64,000 nt of DNA. Source: Oscillospiraceae bacterium (lineage in GTDB: Bacteria; Bacillota; Clostridia; Oscillospirales; JAAYXM01). Both the position numbers and the translations under genes were made by a program. Positions 52,221 through 61,362 of the stretch are shown here, in pieces. The notes below the pieces were generated by a model. That model had not been told where the DNA came from. It ran no database searches and saw only the letters and a list, made by a program, of their open reading frames with translations. The stretch covers positions 1 to 64,000 of the forward strand of contig SVLF01000003.1 of NCBI GenBank assembly GCA_015068085.1, in the 5' to 3' direction. Numbering within the stretch: position 1 is the stretch's first letter; every line of letters starts with the position of its first letter.

Positions 52221-53759
52221 TTGGAGCTTAGTCTTGAAAAGAAGATAACAAAGCGCCTTGAGTGCGTTTTTTGCGGAAGCAGTCTGCACGAAGAAAATAC
52301 AGAGATGATTGTACCCGACCACAGCCCCGATATTATGCGGATAGTAAGAGGAAGTGCGGACGCATTTTTAAAGGACAAGAGTGCGCGTGACGGAAAAATT
52401 GACGTTGGCGGAAACATAAAGGGAACCGTGCTTTACATAGCCGAAGGGGAGAAAAAAGTGAGAAAGCTTGATGTTCTGATGCCCTTTGCGTATGTTATTG
52501 ATGCACCGGGCGTGAGTGACTCATCAAGGATAAGCGCGAATGTTTTTCTTCGCTCGTTTGATGTGCGCGAAATAAATCCGCGGAAAATCTCCGTTCGCGC
52601 AAATGCAGAGCTTTCCGTTTGTGCTTACGGCGAGCGGGAAATTTCATTCTGCCATGATATTACGGAGGGCGAGGAACTTGGGGTCTGCACAAAAAAAAGC
52701 ACGGTTTCGATGTATCATCCGCAGAATTTCCGTGAAAAGGGATTTACTGTAAGTGATGATATAGAGCTTTCTTCCGCAGAAAGCGGGATGAGCGGACTTC
52801 TCACATCTTCTGCAGCTCTGAAGGTTACAGATACGAAGATTATCGGCAACAAGACCATTTTGAAGGGAAATGCATATATAAGCTATGTGTACGAAAACGA
52901 AGACGGTTCGATAGGCTGCGGAGAATATGAGCTTCCGTTTTCTCAGATAATCGATGTTGAAGGGATGAATGAGGAAAATGACCTTAAAACAGCTCTTTCC
53001 GTCACGGGATTTGAGCTTGAACCGCAGTATGATGCAGCAGGAAAGGCGCATTATATGACGGTGAGCATTGCAGCAGATGCAACAGTTCTTGTGCTGTCGC
53101 GTGAAACCGTTGCGATTGTGGATGATGTTTACAGCACAAAGCTTCCTCTTGATGTTCGCCGCTGCGCAGAAAAGTGCTCGTCCCTGTGTGCAAAGCCGGA
53201 AAAGCGCGTGGCGGTAACCGAAAGCATTGAGGCGGGAACCGGCGTAAAGAGTGTTATTGACGTAAACGTGAGCATTATGCCGCCGTCCCGCCGCAGGGAT
53301 GAAGGCGGCGAGGTGCTTTGCAGTGATGCTTCAATAACCGTTATGTATATTGGAGAGGATGACGGTATATACAATGCATCGCGCAGGAGCATCGTTGTAT
53401 GCCCGATGCCTCTGGATAATGAGCATAAATACGATGCAAGAGCGTCCGTTTCATCCAAAAGCGCATCCGTAGGTGCATCCGGTGAGATAAATGTCCGCTT
53501 TTTTACGGACTTTGAGATAACAGAAACAGAAGAAATTGCCGTTCCGGTAATTTCGGAGATATTCGCCGATGCGGAAACGGTGCGAGAAACCGACAGTACC
53601 CCAAGCGTTATAGTGAAGCGCCTTGCGCGGGAGTGCGATATCTGGTCGCTTGCAAAGGAATACAGAACAACCGTCGGAGAAATAAAGCTTGCCAACGATA
53701 TTACGGATGACGTAACTTTATCGGGCGGAAGAATGGTTATTATCCCGAAAAAAAGGTAA
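52221..53759 (+). CDS. SPOCS (DUF3794) and LysM domain protein, SipL-like
   Basis: 512 residues. Three SPOCS/DUF3794-type repeats (starting about 10, 180 and 320; first repeat VPDHSPDIMRIVRGSADAFL) followed by a C-terminal LysM domain (DIWSLAKEYRTTVGEIKLANDI...GGRMVIIPKK). This layout is that of SipL, which binds SpoIVA and builds the clostridial spore coat. No signal peptide, consistent with action in the mother cell. TTG start with AGGAGAG nine bases before. Its presence supports a sporulating Clostridia host. Confidence 0.9.
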   Translation: MELSLEKKITKRLECVFCGSSLHEENTEMIVPDHSPDIMRIVRGSADAFLKDKSARDGKIDVGGNIKGTVLYIAEGEKKVRKLDVLMPFAYVIDAPGVSDSSRISANVFLRSFDVREINPRKISVRANAELSVCAYGEREISFCHDITEGEELGVCTKKSTVSMYHPQNFREKGFTVSDDIELSSAESGMSGLLTSSAALKVTDTKIIGNKTILKGNAYISYVYENEDGSIGCGEYELPFSQIIDVEGMNEENDLKTALSVTGFELEPQYDAAGKAHYMTVSIAADATVLVLSRETVAIVDDVYSTKLPLDVRRCAEKCSSLCAKPEKRVAVTESIEAGTGVKSVIDVNVSIMPPSRRRDEGGEVLCSDASITVMYIGEDDGIYNASRRSIVVCPMPLDNEHKYDARASVSSKSASVGASGEINVRFFTDFEITETEEIAVPVISEIFADAETVRETDSTPSVIVKRLARECDIWSLAKEYRTTVGEIKLANDITDDVTLSGGRMVIIPKKR

Positions 53760-53772
53760 AGCGGATAAGTGA

Positions 53773-53808
53773 AAAACAGATGGAGCATTTTGCTTCATCT
53801 GTTTTTTC
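53773..53808 (+). terminator. Terminator after the SipL-like gene
   Basis: Stem AAAACAGATG (53773-53782) with CATCTGTTTT (53796-53805) plus inner AGC/GCT, ending in a T-run. Confidence 0.85.
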
Positions 53809-53837
53809 TTGAACAGAAAAAGTATTTGTGATACAAT
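53809..53837 (+). promoter_or_regulatory. Promoter of the two-component system
   Basis: TTGAAC (53809-53814), a 17-bp spacer and TACAAT (53832-53837). Confidence 0.65.
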
Positions 53838-53882
53838 AAACATAAAAAGCAAGTATAACCGATACTGTTTGCGGAGGTTGGT

Positions 53883-54950
53883 ATGAAAAAAAGCTCCCGA
53901 TATATAAAAGACATATTGATAATGTCAATTTTGCTTGGCATAGCGTTTGGGATAAGCCTATTGTTCCAATATGTGTTTGAGGTTTATGAGCACGTTACAA
54001 CAATATTTGTTTTTGCCGTTTTTCTTATATCTTTATTTACCAACGGCTATGTGTATGGTATTTTATCTGCATTTGCGGGAACTATTGCTGTTAATTATGC
54101 TTTTACGTTTCCGTATTTTGCGCTCAATTTTACAATACCGGTAAATCTCATTTCCGGTATGATTATGATTGCCGTTGCTGTTCTTACAAGTGCGCTGACA
54201 ACAAAATTAAAGCGCCATGAAGCAATGAAAGCGGAAAGCGAAAAAGAACGTATGCGTGCAAATCTCTTAAGGGCGGTTTCTCACGATCTTCGGACGCCGC
54301 TTACGACCATTTACGGATCAAGTACAACGCTTCTTGAAAACAACGAAGTTATGACGGCAGAGCAAAAAGAAAAGATTATAACGGGCATAAAAGAGGATTC
54401 TGAGTGGCTTGTCCGTATGGTTGAAAATTTGCTTTCAATTACCGGGATTGACAGCGGACAGATAAAAATAATAAAAACATCTACTGTTCTTGATGAGCTT
54501 ATTGACTCGGTAGTGCTGAAATTCAAAAAACGTTATCCGGCGCAAAAGGTTGAAATAAAGCTTCCCGAAGATGTGACAATTATTCCGATGGATGCAATTC
54601 TGATTGAACAGGTAATTATTAATATTCTTGAAAATGCGGTACAGCACGCAAAGGGAATGACCGGGCTTTTTCTTCGGGTGTCTGTTGTCGGGAACAGTGC
54701 CGTTTTCGAGATTGAGGATAACGGGTGCGGTATAAATCCGAAACGCCTTGAAACGTTATTTACCGGATATTACACCTCGGAGAATGATGTTGCAGATGGC
54801 AAGAAGAGAAATGCAGGGATAGGTCTGTCTGTGTGTGCGACAATCATTAAGGCGCATGGCGGTGACATAAAAGCTGAAAACAAAAAAACAGGAGGTGCGG
54901 TGTTCCGTTTTTGCCTGGATACGGAGAGAATAAACTATGATACAGAATAA
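53883..54950 (+). CDS. KdpD-like sensor histidine kinase (DUF4118 membrane domain)
   Basis: 355 residues. Four TM helices (about 10-105) of the KdpD DUF4118 type, then HisKA with the phospho-acceptor in SHDLRTPLTTI, N box NILENAVQHA, G boxes DNGCGI and GIGLSVCATIIKAHGG. It lacks the large N-terminal KdpD sensor/Usp domains, so it is the short form. No kdpFABC genes are nearby; instead a phosphate-type and an anion transporter follow the response regulator. Overlaps the regulator gene by 14 nt. Confidence 0.92.
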   Translation: MKKSSRYIKDILIMSILLGIAFGISLLFQYVFEVYEHVTTIFVFAVFLISLFTNGYVYGILSAFAGTIAVNYAFTFPYFALNFTIPVNLISGMIMIAVAVLTSALTTKLKRHEAMKAESEKERMRANLLRAVSHDLRTPLTTIYGSSTTLLENNEVMTAEQKEKIITGIKEDSEWLVRMVENLLSITGIDSGQIKIIKTSTVLDELIDSVVLKFKKRYPAQKVEIKLPEDVTIIPMDAILIEQVIINILENAVQHAKGMTGLFLRVSVVGNSAVFEIEDNGCGINPKRLETLFTGYYTSENDVADGKKRNAGIGLSVCATIIKAHGGDIKAENKKTGGAVFRFCLDTERINYDTE

Positions 54951-55641
54951 GTATAAGATTCTTCTCGTTGAGGATGAGGATAACATCAGAAACCTCGTTG
55001 CAACAATGCTTGACACGGCGGGATATCAGACAATTCTCGCAAGCTCCTGTTCCGCTGCAAAAACGCTGTTCGCCTCTCACATACCGGACCTTATCATTTT
55101 GGATCTCGGGCTTCCGGATATGGACGGAGTAAATTTGCTTGATTATGTACGCAAGGATTCTTTAACCCCTGTTATTGTATTATCGGCACGGACGAATGAA
55201 ACTGACAAAATCACTGTACTGGACAGGGGAGCAAACGACTATGTCACTAAGCCTTTTGGCTCCGGAGAGCTTCTTGCGAGGGTGAGAGCTGCTCTTCGCA
55301 ACCATCGCTTCAGTGCTGATGAGGGGCGGCTGCCCGGCGGAAGATTTATTCTTAAAGACTTGGAAATAGACTATGATGCCCGACGGATATTTTTGAGGGG
55401 AGAGGAAATCCGTCTTACACAAACGGAATACAACATTGTGGCGCTTCTTTCTGAAAACTGCGGTAAAATGATGACCTATTCCGCTATCATAAAAGCTATT
55501 TGGGGCGGATCTGCTCAGGAAGGAAGCATCAAAAAATTACAGGTGAATATGGCGAATATCCGAAAAAAGATTGGCGACAAACCGGGAGAGCAGAACTATA
55601 TAGCAAACGAACTCGGCGTTGGTTATCGTTTAAATTCATAA
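54937..55641 (+). CDS. OmpR/KdpE-family response regulator
   Basis: 234 residues. Receiver with LLVEDEDNIR acidic pair, phospho-acceptor Asp in LIILDLGLPDMDG, and the K in YVTKPFG; C-terminal winged helix (IRLTQTEYNIVALLSENCGKMMTYSAIIKAIWG...LQVNMANIRKKIG). The partner kinase is the overlapping upstream gene. OmpR-family proteins bind direct repeats with 11-bp period; such a pair lies 39-59 bp downstream at the next promoter, its likely target. Confidence 0.94.
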   Translation: MIQNKYKILLVEDEDNIRNLVATMLDTAGYQTILASSCSAAKTLFASHIPDLIILDLGLPDMDGVNLLDYVRKDSLTPVIVLSARTNETDKITVLDRGANDYVTKPFGSGELLARVRAALRNHRFSADEGRLPGGRFILKDLEIDYDARRIFLRGEEIRLTQTEYNIVALLSENCGKMMTYSAIIKAIWGGSAQEGSIKKLQVNMANIRKKIGDKPGEQNYIANELGVGYRLNS

Positions 55642-55682
55642 AAAGGTATTAGAGCAGTAATTTGCTCTGATGCCTTTTTCTT
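55641..55682 (+). terminator. Terminator after the response regulator gene
   Basis: Imperfect stem AAAAGG-TAT-AGAGCA with TGCTCT-AT-CCTTTT (55641-55679), T-rich 3' arm. Confidence 0.75.
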
Positions 55683-55713
55683 TACCGTATCTTTACCGTA
55701 AAAATGTTATAAT
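55680..55713 (+). promoter_or_regulatory. Activator-type promoter with 11-bp direct repeats
   Basis: CTTTACCGTA occurs at 55680-55689 and 55691-55700, exactly 11 bp apart, followed by a perfect TATAAT (55708-55713). No -35 box exists at the expected place (55685-55690 reads CCGTAT); the repeats cover it. This is the pattern of a class II promoter activated by an OmpR/PhoB-type regulator. Confidence 0.65.
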
Positions 55714-55761
55714 GAACAGAATATTGTGATTAGTTGTAGCATTATGGAAAGGAGAATGGAT

Positions 55762-57444
55762 ATGCTGTCAACGGAAGAAATAATGCAGCTTATAGGCAGC
55801 CTTATATGGTTGCTTGCGGGTGTCGGCGTTTTTATTGTCGGTATGAATTTCATGAGCGAGGCTCTTGAAAAAAGCGCCGGCGAAGGAATGAAGAAGATGC
55901 TCGGCAGAATCAGTAACAACCGCTTCTCGGGGGTTGGCATCGGTGCGGGAGTTACTGCCATCATCCAAAGCTCGTCGGCAACCTCGGTTATGGTTATCGG
56001 CTTGGTCAATGCGGGAGTTATGACCCTTATGCAGGCGACTCCTATCATTATGGGTGCGAATATCGGCACAACGATAACCGGCGTTTTAGTAGCGCTTAAA
56101 AATGATTACTTCAATATGCTGATGTACCTGTCTGCCTTTGCCGGTGTTATGATGGGTTTTTTCAAAAAAGAAAAGATAAAAATTGCAGGGCTTTTATGCA
56201 GCGGTCTTGGATTGATCTTTGTAGGCTTGAATGTAATGAGCAGTGAGCAGGCGTTCGGAAATCCGCTGGTCGAGGCTATGTTTCAGGGGATTTTTGCGGT
56301 TATAGATTTCCCGCTGCTGCTTATTTTGGTCGGTGTGATTTTTACCGCACTTATCCAGAGCTCATCGGCGGCAACCGGCGTGGTCATCACAATGGTCGGA
56401 ACCGGTGTGCTCCCGCTCGATCTTGCTTTGTTTAGCGTGCTTGGTGCAAATATCGGTACCTGCGTCACGGCGCTTCTTGCATCTGTCGGTGCGAATGCAA
56501 ACTCAAAGCGTGTTGCGCTCATTCACTTCACCTTTAACGTTATAGGCACTGTCATATTTACCGCTGTTGTATGGATATTCAGAGAACCGGTGGTAAATCT
56601 GCTCGTTTCAATGTTCCCGGGCAGCGATTCTATGTCACTGCAGATGCGCGTATCTGTATTCCACGTTATTTTCAACGTTACAACAACGTGTGTTCTCTTG
56701 CCGTTCGTTTCTCAGCTTGTCAGCTATTCCTGCAAGGTTATAAAGGATAAAAAAGCTGATGAAAACGCTCTTGTGCTCAGATATGTTGATGACAGACTTC
56801 TCACAATGCCTACGGTCGCACTTATGCAGGTGAAAAAGGAAATGGATTATATGTTTGCACTGGTTGAAGAAAACATTTCCCTCTCCTTTGCCGCAATGAA
56901 AACGGAGGATATAGGAAATGGCGATAAAATTATTGCCAACGAAGCTGTTATAGATTTTACAAACAGCACATTGACGCGTTTCCTTATAAAGCTTTCTTCC
57001 GTGGTTGAGCAAAGTGATGAGCTTGTTATCGGATCGTATTTCCACGTACTGAATGACCTTGAGCGTATTGGTGACCACGCCGAGAATTTCTATGAAATTG
57101 CAGCGGCAATGTCTGCGAAAAAAATAGAGTTCTCTGCAAATGCGCTGGAGGATATTAAGAAAATGTGCGGTAAGGTTATACGAATGCTTGATATTTCAAG
57201 GGATGCTTTTGACAATTTGAACAAATCAGAATTGCCGGAGCTGGAAGTACTTGAGGATGAAATAGACGGAATGAAAAAAAGGCTTACGGCAAGCCACTTT
57301 GCCCGCCTTGCCGACGGTGACTGCAGTATGGAGGTCAGTCCGTATTATTCTTCGGCCATTGCGGGGCTTGAGCGCGTGGCAGACCATCTTGTCAATATAG
57401 GATTCAGTATTGTAAATCCTGTTGGTTCTCAGAAAGAAAATTAA
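55762..57444 (+). CDS. Na/Pi-cotransporter family protein with PhoU-like domain
   Basis: 560 residues from ATG 55762, eight bases after AGGAG; upstream in-frame starts are too close to the SD or inside the promoter. Two inverted Na_Pi_cotrans repeats, each with the QSSSA motif (IIQSSSATSVMVIGLVNAG and LIQSSSAATGVVITMVGTG) and GANIGT. The C-terminal part from about 345 is a PhoU-like helical domain (IGDHAENFYEIAAAM, LERVADHLVNIG). Expected function is sodium-dependent phosphate uptake or export. Followed after 15 nt by an ArsB/SLC13-type transporter. Confidence 0.93.
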   Translation: MLSTEEIMQLIGSLIWLLAGVGVFIVGMNFMSEALEKSAGEGMKKMLGRISNNRFSGVGIGAGVTAIIQSSSATSVMVIGLVNAGVMTLMQATPIIMGANIGTTITGVLVALKNDYFNMLMYLSAFAGVMMGFFKKEKIKIAGLLCSGLGLIFVGLNVMSSEQAFGNPLVEAMFQGIFAVIDFPLLLILVGVIFTALIQSSSAATGVVITMVGTGVLPLDLALFSVLGANIGTCVTALLASVGANANSKRVALIHFTFNVIGTVIFTAVVWIFREPVVNLLVSMFPGSDSMSLQMRVSVFHVIFNVTTTCVLLPFVSQLVSYSCKVIKDKKADENALVLRYVDDRLLTMPTVALMQVKKEMDYMFALVEENISLSFAAMKTEDIGNGDKIIANEAVIDFTNSTLTRFLIKLSSVVEQSDELVIGSYFHVLNDLERIGDHAENFYEIAAAMSAKKIEFSANALEDIKKMCGKVIRMLDISRDAFDNLNKSELPELEVLEDEIDGMKKRLTASHFARLADGDCSMEVSPYYSSAIAGLERVADHLVNIGFSIVNPVGSQKEN

Positions 57445-57459
57445 AGGGAGAGTTAGTAT

Positions 57460-58734
57460 ATGATTTATGCAGCCGTATCAATTTTTGCAGCAGCGTATGT
57501 TTTAATGCTTGTGTTTAGCAAGTACAGACCTTACATAGCGCTTGGCTCTGCGCTGATTTTCATAATCAGCGGAATGCTTTCCTCAGAAAACATTTTAGGT
57601 GCAATTGATTTTAATGTGTTATTGATGATTGCCGGAACGATGGGTATTGTGGCTCTTTTCATTGAGAGCAAAATGCCTGAGCTTCTTGCCGATTTAATAA
57701 TGGAGAAGGTTCCGGATGTAAAATGGGCGGCAGTCGCGATGGCTCTTTTTGCGGGTGTTATATCTGCGTTTGTTGATAATGTGGCAACCGTGCTTATGGT
57801 TGCACCTGTCGCTCTTGAAATATGCAAAAAGCTTAAAACAAATCCCGTTCCATTTATAATAGCGATTGCTGTTTCCTCCAATTTACAAGGTGCGGCAACC
57901 CTCGTTGGTGATACTACCGCCATTATGCTTGGCTCGGCACTTGATATGAGCTTTATGGATTTCTTTTGGTACAAGAACCGCCCGGGTATGTTTTTCGCTG
58001 TAGAATTGGGCGCGATTCTTTCTGCAGTTATTTTAGCTTTTCTTTTCAGAAAAGAGAAAAGCCCGATTCCCAAAGCACAGGAACGAACAAAGGTCACAGA
58101 TTATGTTCCGTCTGCTTTGCTTCTCGGGACAATTCTGCTTCTCATTCTCGCGTCTTTCATACCCAATAAGCCTGATATAACAAACGGTCTTATTTGCTGT
58201 GCTTTATTGCTGATAGGCCTTATTTATAATTTCGCAAAGAAAAAGAATTTATCCGCCATCGTTTCTCCGCTCAAAGAAATTGATTTTGAAACAATAGGTC
58301 TGTTGCTCGGGCTGTTCCTGATGATTGGCGCAATTACAGAGCAAGGTGTTATTGATGCTGCCGCAAAGCTTCTTGCCCAAGCAGGCGGCGGTAATATATT
58401 TGTGCTCTATACCGTTATTGTGTGGGCATCGGTTCTTATTTCTGCATTTATTGATAATATACCGTATGTAGCAACAATGATTCCTGTTATAGCCGGTCTC
58501 GCTTCTGCATTGAATATGGATCCTACGGTTTTGTATTTCGGTCTGCTTTCCGGCGCAACACTCGGCGGCAACTGCACACCTATCGGCGCATCTGCAAATA
58601 TTACCGGTATAGGCATTTTGCGCAAGGAAGGATATACGGTTAAGAACTCGGATTTCTTCAAAATCGGTATACCGTTTACATTAGCGGCAATAATCCCGGC
58701 ATATATTTACCTGTGGATTATGTACGGAGTGTAA
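57460..58734 (+). CDS. ArsB/NhaD/SLC13-like ion transporter
   Basis: 424 residues, ten to twelve TM helices. The two inverted halves each carry a D-N re-entrant motif (FVDNVATVLMVAPVALEI and FIDNIPYVATMIPVIAGLA) and a C-terminal GGNCTPIGASANITG. This fits the ion-transporter superfamily of arsenite, citrate, sodium or dicarboxylate permeases. The substrate is not deducible; its operon partner suggests an oxyanion or carboxylate. GGGAG precedes the ATG. Confidence 0.88.
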   Translation: MIYAAVSIFAAAYVLMLVFSKYRPYIALGSALIFIISGMLSSENILGAIDFNVLLMIAGTMGIVALFIESKMPELLADLIMEKVPDVKWAAVAMALFAGVISAFVDNVATVLMVAPVALEICKKLKTNPVPFIIAIAVSSNLQGAATLVGDTTAIMLGSALDMSFMDFFWYKNRPGMFFAVELGAILSAVILAFLFRKEKSPIPKAQERTKVTDYVPSALLLGTILLLILASFIPNKPDITNGLICCALLLIGLIYNFAKKKNLSAIVSPLKEIDFETIGLLLGLFLMIGAITEQGVIDAAAKLLAQAGGGNIFVLYTVIVWASVLISAFIDNIPYVATMIPVIAGLASALNMDPTVLYFGLLSGATLGGNCTPIGASANITGIGILRKEGYTVKNSDFFKIGIPFTLAAIIPAYIYLWIMYGV

Positions 58735-58781
58735 GTTGAAGTCAGCTCCTCTTGGCTAACAGAAAATAAGATGGTAAAACG

Positions 58782-59055
58782 CATCGGATGAAGCGAATGC
58801 TCCATCCGATGAAGTATTGTCTTTTTACAACACAGCAACCCCTGTAACTGCAATGGTTACAGGGGTTGCTTCTGGCAAGGCAGAACAATAATGATGCATC
58901 AAAAAAAGCTTTGCGTAAGCAAAGCCACCTTAACTTCTTCCTTATTCACTATTACTTATTACTTTCCAAAAATCGACAAGTCTTTTTAGGGAATAGTGAA
59001 GAGTGAAGAGGTAATAAGTAAAATCGACATTCCTCCGTCGAAGAATGTCGATTTT
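58782..59055. repeat. Intergenic hairpin-rich region
   Basis: No gene in 58735-59055. A hairpin CATCGGATG (58782-58790) with CATCCGATG (58803-58811); a 15-bp perfect stem AGCAACCCCTGTAAC (58834-58848) with its complement (58856-58870), probably ending the transporter operon; and nested inverted repeats TTACTTATTAC (58952-58962) with 59011-59021, and 58966-58978 with 59046-59058. Confidence 0.7.
59020..59055 (-). terminator. tRNA operon terminator
   Basis: 13-bp perfect stem, AAAATCGACATTC (59020-59032) with GAATGTCGATTTT (59043-59055), directly after the tRNA-fMet CCA end. Confidence 0.8.
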
Positions 59056-59132
<77 letters not shown>

Positions 59133-59139
59133 ATATATA

Positions 59140-59226
59140 TGGTGCCGCTGACCGGACTTGAACCGGTACGATATTTCTATCGAAGGATTTTAAGTCCTTT
59201 GTGTCTGCCGATTCCACCACAGCGGC
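59140..59226 (-). tRNA. tRNA-Leu (TAA)
   Basis: 87-nt class II tRNA on the minus strand with a long variable arm (GATAGAAATATC). Anticodon stem AAGGA/TCCTT around CTTAAAA gives anticodon TAA. Acceptor GCCGCTG/CAGCGGC, CCA encoded. It lies 7 nt upstream of tRNA-fMet in the same transcript. Confidence 0.95.
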
Positions 59227-59263
59227 AGGTGTCACGCGACGCGCACTTTTATCGTGCCATAAT

Positions 59264-59292
59264 AGAATACCATATTTTAAATTAAATGTCAA
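59264..59292 (-). promoter_or_regulatory. tRNA operon promoter
   Basis: On the minus strand, TTGACA (59287-59292), a 17-bp spacer and TATTCT (59264-59269). Confidence 0.8.
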
Positions 59293-59365
59293 CCTTTTTT
59301 ACAAAAAAAGTAGATAAAAGTGTGCGACAAAAGTCGACGCAAAGTGCTATGACATCAAAAACAGA

Positions 59366-59986
59366 CTATACAGCCATAAACTTATCCTCTCCGCGGCGGG
59401 TAAGAACTCTGCCGGAGGTCGTGTCAAACACCTTTGCAGAAAGCGCGTCAAAATCTTCGGTCGGGATAAGAAAATTCAGTGTCACCTCTGCGCCGTAGTC
59501 GGTTGAAGTTATTGTTGCACCGAGAGATGCGACAACTTTTTGTACTATTTCGAATAAATTATACGGAATGTTCATAGTTCCGTCGGTCCACAAACGCATA
59601 ACAGCGATGCCGGCGGCATCAAGCGCGATTTTCGCGGCATGGGAATATGCGCGGACAAGACCGCCCGTACCGAGAAGAGTTCCGCCGAAGTAGCGGGTGA
59701 CAACACAGCAAACGTCAAAAACCTCTTCCTTGCGGAAAACGTCAAGCGTTGGAAGACCTGCCGTGCCCTGTGGCTCACCGTTGTCGGAATACCGCATAAT
59801 GTTATTATTGCGCAGAGTATACGCATAAACATTGTGAGTTGCAGATTTATGTTTTTCGTTTATTTCTGCAATAAATGCGAGGGCATCTTCTTCGGTTGTT
59901 GTATATTTAACGTGTCCGATAAAGCGCGAACGCTTTTCGACAAATTCGGCAATGCCGTCGCCTGCGGGAATTTTAAAGTTGTCCAT
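59366..59986 (-). CDS. yigZ: YigZ/IMPACT family protein (UPF0029)
   Basis: 206 residues from ATG 59986, which has GGAGG upstream. The N-terminal IMPACT domain contains EKRSRFIGHVKYTTTEEDALAFI, ATHNVYAYTLR, YSDNGEPQGTAGLP and VVTRYFGGTLLGTGGLVRAYSHAA; the C-terminal domain is a small ferredoxin-like fold. Biochemical role in bacteria is unclear; a translation-regulation link is known for the eukaryotic relative. Its start overlaps the end of hflX by 14 nt. Confidence 0.93.
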   Translation of the reverse strand: MDNFKIPAGDGIAEFVEKRSRFIGHVKYTTTEEDALAFIAEINEKHKSATHNVYAYTLRNNNIMRYSDNGEPQGTAGLPTLDVFRKEEVFDVCCVVTRYFGGTLLGTGGLVRAYSHAAKIALDAAGIAVMRLWTDGTMNIPYNLFEIVQKVVASLGATITSTDYGAEVTLNFLIPTEDFDALSAKVFDTTSGRVLTRRGEDKFMAV

Positions 59987-61253
59987 TGCTGTCGCCTCCA
60001 AGCTGTTTGGTGATTTGAGAATAGGTGCGGTCATCCGTTATTGCGCATATTCTGATAACGTCGTCAAGGTATTCTGTGGACAGAACCTTTGCATCACGGT
60101 GAAGGATGTCAATAAGTGCGGATTTTGAATACGGGATATCAAACTCTGTACGGCGGGACGAAAGAGAGAGTATGCGGCAGATTTCGCTTTTCAGCTCGTC
60201 AAAGCCTGCGCCCGTGCGCGCAGAAACACATACGGTATCTTTTTCGCGAGAAAAGAGGGATGTATCGGAAAGAAGATCACATTTGTTGAAAACATAAAGG
60301 CGCGGAATGTTATCTGCACCGAGTGTTTTTATTACATCGTCAACAACTGCGCAGTGTGCCTCTGCTTCCGGATTTGATGCGTCGACAACGTGGAGAAGAA
60401 GATCCGCATGTAAAAGCTCTTCAAGCGTTGCGCGGAAAGCTCGCGTCAGGTGATGCGGAAGCTTTCTGATAAATCCGACGGTGTCAGAGAGGAGAACCGA
60501 TGCGGTGTCGCTGACCGGAAATTTTCGGGTTGTTGTATCAAGTGTATCAAAAAGACGGTTTGCCGCGTGGATATCGGAGCCGGTAAGGGCATTTAAGAGC
60601 GTGGATTTCCCGGCGTTTGTGTAGCCGATAAGTGAGACGAGAGGAATCTCGCGCCGAATACGTCCGCGCCGCTGTTCTCCGCGCACGCGCATCACGGTTT
60701 CAAGCTCTTCTTCTATCTTTGCTATGCGGCGGCGGATATGCCGGCGGTCGGTTTCAAGCTTCGTTTCGCCGGGACCGCGAGTTCCGATACCGCCACCGAG
60801 ACGGGAAAGCGCCGTACCTCTGCCTGTAAGGCGGGGGAGCAAATATTTATATTGTGCAAGCTCTACCTGAAGCCGGCCTTCGCGGGACTGTGCGCGGGAA
60901 GCGAATATATCAAGAATAAGCGTCGAGCGGTCGATAACGCGCACACCGAGAATGTCCTCTAAGTTTTTTGTCTGCGCGGGAGAAAGCTCATTGTCAAACA
61001 CAGCGAGGTCTACATCGTTTTGCTCTGCAAATTCCGCAAGCTCACGAGCCTTGCCTGTTCCGATAAAGGTTTTGGGTTCGGGAGAAGCGCGGTGCTGGAT
61101 AACGCGCGCAACCTCGTCTCCGCCTGCGGTAGAGAGAAGCTCGGAAAGCTCGTCGAGAGACGAGTCATCGCATTTTTCCGTGTCGGCATATATATCGGCG
61201 TCCAGTCCGATAAGAATGGCGCGTTCTCTTTTTTCTTCACCTTGGTTTTGCAT
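59973..61253 (-). CDS. hflX: Ribosome-associated GTPase HflX
   Basis: 426 residues. N-terminal HflX subdomain with ASPEPKTFIGTGKARELAEF and LSPAQTKNLEDILGVRVIDRSTLILDIFASRAQSREGRLQVELAQ, then the G domain: G1 GYTNAGKSTLLNAL, G3 DTVGFI, G4 NKCD, G5 SARTG. HflX splits and rescues stalled 70S ribosomes, often under heat or antibiotic stress. GGAGGG precedes the ATG. Promoter 61285-61313 overlaps the divergent addB promoter. Confidence 0.96.
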   Translation of the reverse strand: MQNQGEEKRERAILIGLDADIYADTEKCDDSSLDELSELLSTAGGDEVARVIQHRASPEPKTFIGTGKARELAEFAEQNDVDLAVFDNELSPAQTKNLEDILGVRVIDRSTLILDIFASRAQSREGRLQVELAQYKYLLPRLTGRGTALSRLGGGIGTRGPGETKLETDRRHIRRRIAKIEEELETVMRVRGEQRRGRIRREIPLVSLIGYTNAGKSTLLNALTGSDIHAANRLFDTLDTTTRKFPVSDTASVLLSDTVGFIRKLPHHLTRAFRATLEELLHADLLLHVVDASNPEAEAHCAVVDDVIKTLGADNIPRLYVFNKCDLLSDTSLFSREKDTVCVSARTGAGFDELKSEICRILSLSSRRTEFDIPYSKSALIDILHRDAKVLSTEYLDDVIRICAITDDRTYSQITKQLGGDSNGQL

Positions 61254-61284
61254 AAAAGCCCTCCATAGACATTGTACAAATATT

Positions 61285-61327
61285 AGTATACATTAAATTT
61301 GCCGAAAAGACAATATTATGATATACT
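61285..61327. promoter_or_regulatory. Overlapping divergent promoters of hflX and addB
   Basis: Leftward (hflX): TTGTCT (61308-61313), a 17-bp spacer, TATACT (61285-61290). Rightward (addB): TTGCCG (61299-61304), a 17-bp spacer, TATACT (61322-61327). The two -35 regions interlock, so only one polymerase can bind at a time. Confidence 0.7.
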
Positions 61328-61362
61328 ATTTATACAGAATAAATAAGCGGAGGCAGAAGATA

